Positions 1 through 10,814 of a stretch of DNA of 64,000 bases are shown piece after piece. A program made the position numbers and the translations under genes. The first letter of the stretch is position 1, and every line of letters starts with the position of its first letter. This DNA is from Homarus americanus (Eukaryota > Arthropoda > Malacostraca > Decapoda > Nephropidae). The notes under the pieces were generated by a model. That model saw only the letters and a program-made list of their open reading frames with translations, searched no databases and was not told where the DNA came from. The stretch spans positions 3,497,910 to 3,561,909 of the forward strand of contig NW_024737068.1 of the NCBI RefSeq assembly GCF_018991925.1, given 5' to 3'.

Positions 1-1150
1 ACAGATACTGAACACTTTTAATGTGCTACATAATATACACCTGTAATACGCCAACACGGGGGAGGGGGGTTAACACAGAGGCCGGTAGATATGTGTAATA
101 TTCTGCCAGCTCAAGCTGTGAAATCGAGAATATTACTTGACTTCTTAATTGACACTGTCAAAATTGTCAAGAACAATGAAGGGATCCTACACTGACCACT
201 GGCCTCTTTGGGTGGCTGTCAAACTTGCTAAACATACATGAAACCTTCTGTTTGCATTTAAAACACGGATTACAACACATGTATAATAGACAATATACAC
301 CTGCAACACCTACTGTAAAAAAATAAAGGTTGTCCCTCGTGTAACGAAAATGGCCGGACCAAGGACCACCTAGGCATGAATTTGTTTAAGGTGTAGAAGC
401 TGTCGCCCACATAACAACCACGCCCTAAAGGCGGCGTCACAATGGCATTCTTTCGTCGATTTTTTTGCCAACTTTCAGATAATCGTCAATCTTTTTATTG
501 TGCACCGTCACACGTGCGTTTACAACCAACTCGCCAGTTTCCCCCATTCGACAACTCTCAACAATCAAGATGGATCCAACTGATGAAGAAAGCACAGCAA
601 TTCTACGCTTTGTCATGGATGCTTTCAACGTCGACGAGCTAAAAAGCGTAAAAGGCGTGCCAGTAACCTTAAGATTTACCAGTACTGTATACGCAAGACA
701 TGAAGAGTATTTAATAGCTTACCTGCTGTGAGGCTGTGAAGCTATGGAAACTCTTTCATTATAGACTTTCCTCTTCAGGCTTTTTTGGTGTATGAAGAGT
801 CCTTGTGATCCCAGAGACAACGGCTCTGTCCTATGTGGTCCACCAAGAACTCCACGGAGAGGCGTGTCCATACTTGGGGAATTATATTATCTGTTGGTTC
901 CGTCATGTTTTTGTTATTCCCGCGTGGTCAATTTGTAAACAACAAATGACATTTCCTTACCGTTTTAAAATCACGAAATTAAACATAATAATGATAAATC
1001 TTGGGAAATGATTGATAATTAGGTCATAGTAATTTAAGCTTTATATTTTAAGTAAAAATTTTATTATTTTTTTATAAATTTTTTAGTTTAACAAATTTAC
1101 TGGCAAAGCTTGTAGTACAGTTTGCCTATTCTGAGTAATTCAGTCAGGTC
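1..1150. other. No gene recognised; AT-rich flank
   Basis: I see no supported gene. Two short overlapping frames on opposite strands at 437-731 show no family motif. Loose copies of a CACCTGTAACAC-like phrase occur at about 37-55 and 285-305 and again at 31245-31275, which suggests a weak dispersed repeat. Positions 1010-1100 are strongly AT-rich. Confidence 0.5.
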
Positions 1151-1170
1151 TTGACACTGAGGGTGGTATC

Positions 1171-1567
1171 AGTTCTCCCTGCCACGCAGGACAAAGGTTC
1201 ATACACAAAGAAATACATCATATTCATTAACAGCTATAAATGTATAGAGGTCAGCTTCATGTGGGTAATGTCACTGTTCACTGCCATGCAGGACAGAGGT
1301 TCGTACACAAAGATATGCATCATATTCATTGACAGTACATATACATATATGTACACACACACACATACACATGTACATACATATACATATATACATATAC
1401 TGTACATATATATATACATATATATACACATATACACACATACATACATACATACACACATACATACATATAAGTCGGTCAGATTCATGTGGGTAATGTC
1501 ACTCTTTACTGCCATACAGGACAGAGTTTCGTACACAAAGAATGCATCATATTCATTGACACTATAT
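1171..1567. repeat. Tandem repeat of ~95-bp units (LINE 3' tail region)
   Basis: Three units share the phrases CAGGACAGAGGTTCGTACAC, CATCATATTCATT and CATGTGGGTAATGTCACT. They begin near 1176, 1287 and 1514, and the second is stretched by an internal CA/TA microsatellite at about 1337-1472. A fourth unit lies at 8694-8790, on the far side of the gypsy element, so that element split a pre-existing array. The array adjoins the 3' end of the minus-strand I-like LINE and may be its tail. Confidence 0.75.
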
Positions 1568-1940
1568 TATTACGAACCACGCCATCTATTGTGTCATGAT
1601 CTAACTACCCAGCACTACCGAGCAACGCCATCTAGGGACGAAACCCGAGTATGACTAGTCTTAGTCACCACTCCGGGTTTCCTTTCTCCATATCCTGGTT
1701 GTTGCGTCACCTCCTTCAACTCTTCCTCATCAGCTCCGGATCTAGGAGAGTTCAGTTCACTCTCGGAAGTGACCACACTTGGTTTACCTATCCTGGAAAC
1801 CTAAGGCACAGTGACTACCTACCATCTTCTTCAATATTCAGCCCTACTCGTCAGACACTTCAGCACTGCACTTGAGTATTGTAACCCTATATTACCTCCC
1901 ACCTCCACTTGCTTCAGATTGTTGTATGTTGTATAAATAT
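1568..1940 (+). repeat. GypA forward LTR, 5' part
   Basis: This matches the 3' LTR from 8060 to about 8431 nearly base for base, starting TATTACGAACCACGCC. The outermost TG seen at 8057 is not preserved. The LTR resumes at 2549 and continues to about 2623, where it stops after GAAAGCTGGATAT at a poly-T junction. Confidence 0.88.
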
Positions 1941-2544
1941 TGTTACGAGTTGGGGATTTAGAATATAGTTATACGTCTACCCAGATCCCAACAGGTAACA
2001 ACAACAAAAAACAAAGACAATCGGACTATAAAAGGGTAGACAAAGGATGCGAGTTTTCGTTGTGTATAATAAAGTACCATAAATTCCTTAACAAAATATT
2101 CAGCTTATAAATTACCCTTAACCAAACTTAACCTAAACATTAACAGTATATACATATTAATACAACATAAACCATTTTGAAGCAAGTGGACGTGGGGGAG
2201 GCAATACAAGATACAAGTACTTAAGTGAGGAGCTGAGATGGCTGACGAGTAAGGCTGAGTATTGTAGAAAACGGTAGGTAGTCACTGTCCGTAGGTTTAG
2301 AGGATAGATGATCCTGTGGTCACTTCCCAGAGCCAAGTGCTCTCTCCTCGAATTGGAGCTCACAAAGAAGACTTGGAGGAAGTGACGCAACAACCAGGAT
2401 ATGGAGAAGGGAAACCCCGGAGTGTTAACTAAGAAGAGTCATACTCGTGTCTCGTCCCTAGATGGCGTTGCTCGTGGTGCTGGGTAGGTAGATCAGGACA
2501 ATAGATGGCGTGGTTCGTAGTGCTGGGTGGAGGGGTTCGTAACA
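1941..2544 (-). mobile_element. Solo LTR of the GypA family, inverted, nested in a GypA LTR
   Basis: A 604-bp sequence running TGTTACGAGTTGGG to GGTTCGTAACA is the reverse complement of a full GypA LTR. It interrupts the forward LTR exactly between GTATAAATAT and GTATATACTG and is flanked on both sides by ATAT (1937-1940 and 2545-2548), a plausible 4-bp target-site duplication. The internal region is gone, as expected after recombination between two LTRs. Confidence 0.85.
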
Positions 2545-2623
2545 ATATGTATATACTGTTAAGCCAATGTTGCATATGTTTAAGTTAAGTATGGTTAAGG
2601 GTAAATTATAGAAAGCTGGATAT

Positions 2624-3365
2624 TTTTTTTTACGTTATCATAGTCATCAGTCTGGTCTAAACAGTTATAATCTCTACGAGCCTTACCACATAATTTAGGA
2701 ACTAACACCGACACCCACTGGTCCTTAGGCCACTCATTCTTCCCGGCTATTTCCTCAAAAGTCCTAAATGACCCGTCCATATCTGATTCATCAAACTCGG
2801 GAACAAGGGTAGAAGCATTAGCAGGGTTAAAAGCAGCTAGTCTCTCTTTTAATGCCACTTCTTTTGATTTAAACTCAGATGTTAAGGTGACTTCTGTCTC
2901 TTTCACCTGTAGTTCTTTCAGTCTAACCTCCTGCTCCAACTTGGCCTGTTCCAACTTTACTCTTTCCTCATGCTCCAACTTGGCCTGTTCCAACTGGAGT
3001 TCTTTCATTTTGATTTGGAACTCGAACCTAGCTCGTTCTATTTCTAAGGCGTCTACTCTTTGTGTTTTTTCTTGAGGGCTAGCCAGGCCTGAGGCAACTT
3101 CTGAGTGAGGAAGGGTGGTAGATAGTGGTTGAAGTGTATTGGACATGAGCGCTAATTGGTCAACAGCGGATTCTTCTAAAACTTCTTGTTGAACCAACAT
3201 TTCAATTACCTGATTTTTTAACACTTCCTTAGTCATTTGCTGTGAATATGGGATATTGTAATAGGTGGCTGTTCTTTTCCATTCTTTCTTCAGGATATTA
3301 ACACGTAATTTAGATACGGAAGGATTTTCAATAAAATCCTGGAGATCAAAACCTGAGGTGGTCAT
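2624..3365 (-). pseudogene. Gag fragment of GypA, inverted relative to pol
   Basis: The minus-strand frame starts at ATG 3363-3365 (MTTSGFDLQDF). It has an N-terminal region, then a charged, probably coiled-coil stretch with repeated KLEQAKLEQE-type units (about residues 95-165), then a segment containing EEIAGKNEWPKDQWVSVLVP and CGKARRDY that resembles the core of a gypsy gag. Real gag ends near 2631; the last residues of the open frame (KKNIQLSIIYP) come from the poly-T junction and adjoining LTR. The zinc knuckle is absent here and lies at 4500-4600 on the other strand. The call rests on position behind LTR and primer site rather than on a strong motif. Confidence 0.7.
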
Positions 3366-4025
3366 TGTTAAGAAAAACTAGATAAATTAACTAATGGCCA
3401 AAAAGATAAGATAAGTGGCTTACCCTAGAAAATATCACGGCAGTGGATAACCAGAAAGTCCCGGAAACTACCCAAGTTATACCTAGGGAAATTACACTTA
3501 TGAATATTGTTCTTCTGATAAGATCCTTAAATAAGGATAAGAGACTTGGAAAGATACTTGAAACAGGAAGGGCGTATTACGGATTAATATAAAGATCCGG
3601 ATAAACAACCCTTGAGTTACTTGATTATTGACCCGGAATGAGATAATGAGAAGAACAATAATTGAGGCATTATAATTATGGGGTCCTGGTAGAGAGGGGC
3701 GTCCCAAGATATCACTTCACCCTAAACTAGTGACTATGGAGCAGCCTACTCTGGAGCGAGGGTACGGCATTAAACAGATCCGGATTCTTCCCTACACTCG
3801 ATAAGACTTACTACAGGACTGCCTACGTGTAATAACAGGTAAGCCTTATGACACTCGGAACCTAATATCCTACGTCTGTCACTCATACTGTACGATAATA
3901 CCAATATATGCACCCACATATGAAGGGAACTTTAAACCACCGTAAAGCAATTGTGAACAGAAGTGACTGGGAGGAATAATTAACAAGGAGTAACAAGGGG
4001 GGAAGAAATATGGCACTTAAGGTCT
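3366..4025 (-). other. GypA 5' leader, non-coding
   Basis: About 660 bases separate the primer-binding site from the gag start on the minus strand. I see no coding potential or repeat structure; it is read as the untranslated leader. Confidence 0.6.
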
Positions 4026-4044
4026 GGTCCTGTCACGGTCGCCA
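4026..4044 (-). promoter_or_regulatory. Primer-binding site (tRNA-Arg type)
   Basis: Read on the minus strand, TGGCGACCGTGACAGGACC lies two bases inside the LTR edge at 4047. It begins with the TGG complementary to a tRNA CCA end. To my knowledge the same start is used by the mdg1/412 gypsy elements, primed by tRNA-Arg. The primer assignment is from memory of that family. Confidence 0.75.
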
Positions 4045-4046
4045 TT

Positions 4047-4384
4047 TGTTATGAGTTGGGGATTTAGAAACTGGTTTAGAATATAGTTAAAAGTCTACCC
4101 AGATCCCAACAGGCAACAACAATAAAAAACTAAACAAACAAAGACAATCGGACTAAAAAAGGGTAGACAAAGAATGCGAGTTTTTGTTGTGTATAATAAA
4201 GTACAATAAATTCCTTAACAAAATATTCAGCTTTCTATAATTTACCCTTAACCATACTTAACTTAAACATACGCAACATTGGCTTAACAGTATATACATA
4301 TTTATACAGCATACAACAATCTGAAGCAAGTGGGCGTGGAGAGGTTAATTTAGGGCGTGCGGCTGAGGTGGCTGATGCGTAACC
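4047..4384 (-). repeat. GypA 5' LTR fragment, inverted
   Basis: The sequence TGTTATGAGTTGGGGATTT onward is the reverse complement of the 3' half of the 8057-8680 LTR. It loses similarity near 4384, where plus-strand pol sequence begins. It contains sequence also present in the forward fragment at 1900-2623, so the left end cannot come from a simple inversion of one element. Confidence 0.8.
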
Positions 4385-4738
4385 TTGCTGGTGGAGTCAC
4401 TGGGCAGTAGGGAACGTGGTACTTTCCAGCATATTAGGTCCTCCTCTGATGATAACCTTGGGGACGTGAGTGGTAGGTCGAAAGGTCCCACACCTACCCC
4501 CCCTGATGCAACCAAGTTTTATTGTTCTTACTGTAAAAAACCAGGCCATACGATCCAGTCTTGTAAACACCCAAAGTGTCGAACTTCTAAAAGTAGTTCC
4601 CTGGATCCCAAATTCAAACCAATAGCAACCACCAATGTGGAAAGGCCCCATCAGGATCTCTTCTCTTCATTCACCTATGAGGGAAAAATTTCAACCAGAG
4701 AGGGGGTCTCGTTCTTTCCCTATTTGTATACTACGTGA
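4385..4738 (+). pseudogene. Gag C-terminus with CCHC zinc knuckle (GypA)
   Basis: This open frame holds a zinc knuckle, CSYCKKPGHTIQSC, in the CX2CX4HX4C pattern of nucleocapsid domains that bind the element's RNA. The frame closes at 4738 while the protease frame opens at 4635 in a different phase. The shift lies in or near an A-rich stretch at 4683-4700. It could be a mutation or the natural gag/pol junction; the sequence is not a canonical slippery heptamer. Confidence 0.75.
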
Positions 4739-6212
4739 TACGGGTGCAACACAATCTATCCTCCTGTTTAACGTCATTCCTGATATATCTACAGCATTTA
4801 CTAATGAGAGTGTTCTAATTTCAGATCTCTCATCCAATTCTTCCCATCCCTTAGCTAAAGTGCACCTCCAATGTCCCTTGATTACTGGGGAAGTGCAAGT
4901 AGCCGTTAGGAAAGATCCAATGCCAGTGAGCGGCATTCATTTATTATTGGGTAATGACTTAGTAGGAGATCTAATGGTTCCCAACATAAACACAGTCGAC
5001 TCTCCCTTACCTGTCAACTCCACCACTGACCTTGAAGAAACTAGTCCTCACCTTTTCCCATCTTGTGCTGTCACCCAGTCACAGAGTGTGCGAAATGGGT
5101 CCTCTTCATCTAAAACCACCTCCAATATCTTCCTACCCACAGAAGATCTGTACAATAAGACCATTAGTAAGGATGAGCTCATTAAAGCCCAACAATCTGA
5201 TCCATCTTTGAATAAACTTCATCATGCGGCAGTTGAGGGTAAAGATTTTAACACCCTTCCTTGTTTTTATTATCAGGAAGGGGTTTTGATAAGGGCCTAT
5301 AGACCCCCTGAGCTTACCCATCTAGACACGTGGTCTGAAATACATCAAGTGGTAATTCCCTCCTCAGTCAGACCAGCATTAATTGCCCTTGCCCATGATG
5401 GTATTTCAGGTTATTTGGGAATCCTGAAAACATATATAAAGCTCCTCCAACACTATTACTGGCCTGGTCTTAGGAAGGATGTGTCAAAGTACCTAAAATC
5501 TTGTCATATTTGTCAAATGGTAGGAAAACCAAATGAAAGTATACAAGCAGCTCCCATTAAGCCCATCCCAGTATTTTCTACACCATTTGAAAAGATTGTT
5601 GTGGATTGTGTGGGCCCATTACCAAAGACTAAGAAGGGAAATCAATTCCTGCTCACAGTTATGGATACCAGTACACGTTATCCTGAGGCTTTTCCCCTTA
5701 AAAGCATCACTTCAAAAAATGTAATCAAACCTCTTTTGCACCTTTTCACTTCAGTGGGCATTCCTAAAGAGATCCAATCCGATCAGGGCACTAATTTTAC
5801 AAGGAATCTTTTCAAACAGGTGATGAAAGACCTCAGTGTGGACCATTGTACATCTTCGGCTTACCACCCACAATCCCAAGGTTGCTTGGAACGGTTCCAT
5901 CAAACTTTCAAATTAATGCTAAAAAAATACTGTATAGAAAACCAAAAGGAATGGGATGAAAGCATAGAATTGTTACTCTTTGCCATCAGGGAATGTCCCC
6001 AGGAGTCATTGGGTTTCTCACCGTTCGAGTTACTATATGGGAGACAAATTAGGAGACCCCTTAAAATAGTAAAGGAGCAGTGGTTTGACACTCCATCTAT
6101 TAAGCCCGCAACAGTTTCCCAATACATTGACACTTTACGGGACAAATTAACTGAAGTCCGAACCATTGCTCAGTCAAAAAGTCCAAGACAAAATGGTGAA
6201 GTCCCAACCTAA
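4635..6212 (+). pseudogene. Protease and integrase (GypA)
   Basis: An aspartic protease active site appears as CILRDTGATQSILLF at about residues 28-42. Integrase follows. Its N-terminal zinc region keeps one histidine (HDGIS) and the CHIC cysteines, but the second histidine expected in a G-H-L-G context is tyrosine (SGYLG). The catalytic triad is visible as VVDCVGPLP, IQSDQGTNF and GCLERFHQ, followed by the conserved SPFELLYGR. No RT lies between protease and integrase. A 1-base slip in an A-run near 6175 ends this frame, and the rest of the integrase continues in the next frame. Confidence 0.9.
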
Positions 6213-8013
6213 ATTAGTTGAAAGATCATTTTCTCCAGGTGACAAAGTGTTACTCTTTCTACCCATTCCAGGCTCTCCCCTTAAAAGCAAGTTTACTGGT
6301 CCCTATATAGTTACTAATAAGCTATCTCCCCTCAACTATATAGTCCATACTCCTGATCGCAGAAAAGATTCACAACTTGTTCACATTAATCTCATGAAAC
6401 TTTACCATTCCAGGCAGTCAGAGGAAGACATCCCAGAGGCTATAAGCCTACCTGTATTGCATACGGCTTTGTCAGAGCCGGAGCCGGAGACAGATGACAT
6501 GGACCTATTGGAGAATTTAGACTTCCCTCTACCTAAAGAAAACCCTGCTAACAGTCACATACTCAACAACTTGGATGAGTATTTTTCTGTTCTGAATCCA
6601 TCTCAAGCAAAAGATCTCACTAAGTTATTATCAACATTTCCTAAAGTCACGTCAGACCTCCCAGGGTTTTGCAATATACTTAAACATGATATTAAGCTAA
6701 TCTCAGATGATGTACAACCCATTAGGCAATCAGCATATCGGCTAAATCCACAAAAAAGAGAGAGTATGAAAAAGGAGGTAGATTTTTTGTTAAAACATAA
6801 CTTAGCTGAGCCTAGTACCTCCCGCTGGGCTTCACCTTGCCTTCTCATTACAAAACCCGATAGCAGTTTTCGTTTCTGTACCGATTATCGTAAAGTGAAC
6901 CAGGTCGCTGTCTCAGACTCCTACCCTTTACCTTTGATTGAAGATATAATAGACAGCATAGGCTGTGCAAAATTTATTACAACGGTGGACTTGATGAAAG
7001 GATATTATCAAGTGGGACTCACGGATAGGGCAAAAATAATCTCAGCATTTATAACTCCATTTGGTCTTTTTCAATATTTGGTTATGGCGTTTGGCTTTTC
7101 TAATGCTCCGGCCACATTCCACAGGGCAATCAATTACCTGATTCAGGACCTAGATGGGACGTTCGCCTACCTGGATGACCTGGTGGTGGTGTCGGACGGC
7201 TGGGACGAACATCTGGTGCGTTTGGAGATACTGTTCACACGACTGCAAGAGACTGGATTCACCATAAACCTGGCTAAATCTGCTTTTGGCCGGGCCTCAT
7301 TGACTTACCTGGGACATATCGTTGGGCATGGTATGGTGAAACCCAAGGACGCAAACGTTAAAGCCATCTTGTCCTTCCCCACTCCAAGGACGAGGAAGGA
7401 ACTCATGCGCTTCCTGGGGATGTGCGGCTACTACCGCCGGTTCTGCAGTAACTTCTCCAGCGTGGCCGGACCCCTCACAGACCTTACCAGTTCTGCGGTC
7501 CCTTACATCTGGAACCAGAGGTGCGACCAGTCTTTCCACCGCCTCAAAGCCTTCCTTGCCTCCAAGCCTGTAGTCCACCCACCTGACTACACCTTGCCCT
7601 TCCATCTGCAAATCGACGCTAGCGGTGTCGGAGTGGGGGCTGTGCTCCTACAACCCGACCCAACCACTGATGTCCTTCACCCTGTGGCATACTACTCCGC
7701 CAAGTTGAAAAAACATCAGACCAACTACTCGACCATAGAGAAGGAGGCCCTGGCTCTGGTGTTGGCAATAAAGAAGTTTGAATGTTACCTCCAATCTCGC
7801 CCACAAACCACCCTAGTCTTCACCGACCATAACCCGCTCACGTTCATCCAAACCAACAAGACCTCCAACCAGCGAATCCTCCGCTGGGCTCTCCTCACCC
7901 AGCCCTATAATCTACAAGTCCGGCACATAAAGGGGGTGGACAACCTGATTGCGGACTCCTTATCCCGAGCTCCAGTGGAAATGCAGCAGCTACTCTCCAG
8001 ACGCACCAGGTGA
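6166..8013 (+). pseudogene. Integrase C-terminus, reverse transcriptase and RNase H (GypA)
   Basis: The N-terminal ~100 residues carry the integrase C-terminal GPY-like module (FTGPYIVTNKLSPLNYIV). RT follows with PIRQSAYRLNP, WASPCLLITKPD, FCTDYRKVNQ, the first catalytic Asp in TTVDLMKGYYQ and the active site AYLDDLVVV (YLDD in place of the usual YVDD/YIDD). RNase H follows with QIDASGVGVGA, TIEKEALALV and FTDHNPLTF. The frame is open to 8013, 43 bases before the LTR. RT and RNase H therefore sit at the 3' end, where integrase lies in ordinary gypsy elements. Confidence 0.93.
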
Positions 8014-8044
8014 TCACCTCCTTCGCGCCCGCACTACGGAGGTC

Positions 8045-8056
8045 TTTGGAGGGGGG
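8045..8056 (+). promoter_or_regulatory. Polypurine tract (GypA)
   Basis: The G-rich run GGAGGGGGG directly precedes the 3' LTR start at 8057, the usual position for priming plus-strand DNA synthesis. Confidence 0.7.
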
Positions 8057-8680
8057 TGTATTACGAACCACGCCATCTATTGTGTCATGATCTAACTACC
8101 CAGCACTACCGAGCAACGCCATCTAGGGACGAAACCCGAGTATGACTAGTTTTAGTCACCACTCCGGGTTTCCTTTCTCAATATCCTGGTTGTTGCGTCA
8201 CCTACTACAACTCTTCCTCATCAGCTCCGGATCGAGGAGAGTTCAGTTCACTCTGGGAAGTGACCACACTTGGTTTACCTATCCTGGAAACCTACGGCAC
8301 AGTGACTACCTACCATCTTCAATACTCAGCCCTACTCGTCAGACACTTCAGCACCGCACTTGAGTATTGTAACCCAATAATACCTCCCACCTCCACTTGC
8401 TTCAGATTGTTGTATGTTGTATAAATATGTATATACTGTTAAGCCAATGTTGCATATGTTTAAGTTAAGTATGGTTAAGGGTAAATTATAGAAAGCTGGA
8501 TATGTTGTTAAGGAATTTATTGTACTTTATTATACACAACAAAAACTCCCATCCTTTGTCTACCCTTTTTTAGTCCGATTGTCTTTGTTTGTTTAGTTTT
8601 TTTATTGTTGTTGCCTGTTGGGATCTGGGTAGACTTTTAACTATATTCTAAACCAATTTCTAAATCCCCAACTCGCAACA
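8057..8680 (+). repeat. GypA 3' LTR
   Basis: A complete 624-bp LTR running TGTATTACGAACC to AACTCGCAACA. It provides the reference for the partial and inverted copies at 1568-2623 and 4047-4384. AT-rich bases flank the insertion on both sides, so the target duplication is ambiguous. Confidence 0.9.
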
Positions 8681-8684
8681 ATAT

Positions 8685-8795
8685 ATATAGGTCAGATTCA
8701 TGTGGGTAATGCCACTGTTCACTGCCATGCAGGACAGAGGTTCGTACACAAAGAAGGAAATATATCATATTCATTAGCAGTATATATAGGTCAGT
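8685..8795. repeat. Fourth ~95-bp tandem unit
   Basis: This unit shares the phrase CAGGACAGAGGTTCGTACAC and the ATATATAGGTCAG spacer with the units at 1171-1567. It is the continuation of that array beyond GypA and lies next to the 3' end of the I-like LINE. Confidence 0.75.
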
Positions 8796-8835
8796 GGATC
8801 ACATACATTGGAGTCATATTCTAATTGAAAACTAA

Positions 8836-9616
8836 TCAGTGTGGGCTAGCAAATTTGGGATAAACAGCAAGAATGTCCTCAAGCACATCTGATTCAATGA
8901 AGTAATTACATAGTTCAAGATACAATAAGTCAGGTGGCCTGAAGTCTTTGACAGTGTCACATTCAATAACATAGTGTTCAAGTGTATGCTTCAGAGATTT
9001 ATCACAAAGTTTACATGCTGAGTGTTCCGGTATGGGTACAGCGTTACTAACTTGCCAGATGTGTCTGTATCCTACTCTAATTCAGGCCACGACTACAACA
9101 CATTGTCTGGTTCTGTCCTTATGCTGGCCATACCGGTACCTATTGTCACAAAATTTGTCATATTTACTAGTGCTACAACTGTCAGGTCTCTCTGCATTTC
9201 TCACTTCTTCTAGATCAGAGTTCATGATTCTGACTTGAATGTTTGTAATTACAGCATTGGACAGGCTTAGGTCACGGTCAACATTTTCTTTCTTACATGC
9301 CTCATTGGCCAGTCTATCAGCACGGTCATGATACCTGATTCGAACAAGGGACGGAATCCACACAAGTTCGATACGAAAGTTGTTCTCATTGGCAGTTATC
9401 ACATTCCTTTTAATATCACATACAACTTTAGACATAAAGCCTGACGGGCTGTTCATTGATTTCAAAGCACTTTGAGAGTCACAGAATATCACCCCACCTC
9501 CATTTTCTTTGAGGTAGTCTGTGGCTAAGTAGATTCCAGTTACTTGAGTTTGTGTTGTGCTGGCCCAGTTGTTCAGCCTTTGTTTGTTTGACACTATCAT
9601 CTCTTTTTCTTTATAT
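8836..9616 (-). pseudogene. LineI RNase H (main part) and C-terminal zinc motif
   Basis: The frame holds most of an RNase H: GGGVIFCDSQSALKSM (second catalytic Asp), ELVWIPSLVRIRYHDRADRLA (split here as WIPS...RADRLA, last Asp). The Glu usually found before GIYLATDYL appears replaced (TQTQVTGIY). After about 9082 the reading continues in another frame to a CCHC-like motif, CKLCDK followed by HTLEHY and IEC, at about 8920-9030, typical of LINE ORF2 C-termini. The stop is TGA at 8836-8838. The first RNase H Asp (FTDGSV) lies on the other side of the BEL/Pao insertion, at about 23645. Confidence 0.85.
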
Positions 9617-9621
9617 ATTAC
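9617..9621. other. Target-site duplication ATTAC, left copy
   Basis: ATTAC directly precedes the left LTR at 9622. The same five bases follow the right LTR at 23603-23607, which fixes both ends of the BEL/Pao insertion. Confidence 0.9.
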
Positions 9622-10720
9622 TGTAAACGCCTTAGTTAAGGACGTTCAGGTGACGGGCAAGTCGAAGGGAATGATTGAAACCCGTCTTTTGACCCATTCA
9701 ATATTTATTGATGTGGTCAAAACCTGCAGACAACAAGGCGTTCATTAGTATTACGTGGTGATCCTTCTGATACAAAATTAGTTAGTCCCACACAATTTAT
9801 CTTAATCATAATTGATTATTGAGCATAATGACATGATACAAAGTTCATAACTCTATTAATCTTAGCTACACTTCATTCCGCGTTGTCTTATTGCTCCAGA
9901 TAAGACAGGAACGAGTGGGCATAATTAGTCCACAATATTTCAGTACTGAGGGGTATGTCATCACTTTGGCTGTACTTACAAGTGCGGGTCAATGCGAACC
10001 AGTATGGTGTTCCAAGGGAAGATAGTTCTGTGTAAATTGTTTCAGTACAAAACTCGGCCAGGATTAGGAGTTGTTGTTCACTACTGCTAGCAAAGTGTTG
10101 ATCCTCACAGCATCACTAGAGGGGGCAGTCTCCTGGAGTCCAGGTGGCCACACCGCCTTTTAAACCATACATTAGCAGTCATGATCTCTTCTCCGTAAAC
10201 ACTGCCCACCCCCTAATCTTTGTTGGGTAAGGCAGCAAAAAGGTCAGCACTGACACTAGTGTTGACGCCAGCGATGAAAACACTCCCGGCGATGCCAGCA
10301 CTTATGCCAGTAGTGATGACGGTCCCGGTGGTACAGAGTCCAGGTGGCCACGCCACCGTAAACACCGCTTACCCCCTAATCTTTGTTGGGTAAGGCAGTA
10401 AAAACGTCAGCACTGACGCCAGCGGTGAAAACACTCCCGCCGATGCAAGCACTTACGCCAGTGGCGATGACACTCCCGGCGCCCCCCAGCCAGCTGCCAC
10501 ATCTGTCAAGGCAACAGGTCGCGTGGTGGGGGGGATCACTCGAGAGGGTGATCTGTGTCATGAGATCCATGACGCCCTCTCAGCGCTCACACCACTGGTG
10601 ATGACACTCCGGTGGTAAACACACCCCCCAGTCGCTACATCTGGTGTGGTAACAGGCCGCGTGTGGGGTGGAGGAGGCACATGGTTGTTGACACCAACGA
10701 TAAAGCCAGCGGCGATAACA
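9622..10720 (-). repeat. PaoB 3' LTR (with internal duplication)
   Basis: 1099 bp, running TGTAAACGCC to GCGGCGATAACA. It is about 150 bp longer than its partner because of an imperfect tandem duplication with a period near 163 bp: the phrase CCCCCTAATCTTTGTTGGG occurs at about 10209 and again at 10372. Confidence 0.88.
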
Positions 10721-10814
10721 CTCCCGGCGCTGGGCAATCGCCCAAGATTTACAGTGTGGCGTGTTCAAGAAGGCATACACGGGTCACTGGCCTTCGGAAC
10801 TCCCCAGATACTGT

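Larger units (their letters stand above)
1568..8680 (+). mobile_element. Rearranged Ty3/gypsy element, integrase before RT (GypA)
   Basis: This is a gypsy-type LTR retroelement bounded by related LTR sequence at both ends. The right half (4385-8680) reads on the plus strand as zinc knuckle, protease, integrase, RT, RNase H, polypurine tract and 3' LTR. The left half is scrambled. A forward LTR fragment (1568-1940 and 2549-2623) is split by an inverted solo LTR. It is followed by a minus-strand block (2624-4384) holding gag, leader, primer-binding site and part of the 5' LTR. Integrase before RT is unlike ordinary Ty3/gypsy and matches the Gmr1-like arrangement. Frameshifts at about 4640-4735 and 6170-6180 and a changed integrase zinc residue make it non-functional. 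Confidence 0.88.

Noticed and set aside
333..445. Third Helitron-type end
   Set aside because: GTAACGAAA and a GC-rich CGCC/GGCG pairing recall the 33595-33631 end, but orientation and spacing do not match.
437..731. Small host gene on either strand
   Set aside because: Two overlapping short frames on opposite strands, no motif, no splice or promoter signal I can support.
4680..4700. Programmed frameshift signal at the GypA gag/protease junction
   Set aside because: The A-rich stretch is not a canonical X-XXY-YYZ heptamer in the gag frame and the shift direction does not fit a -1 event; decay is equally likely.
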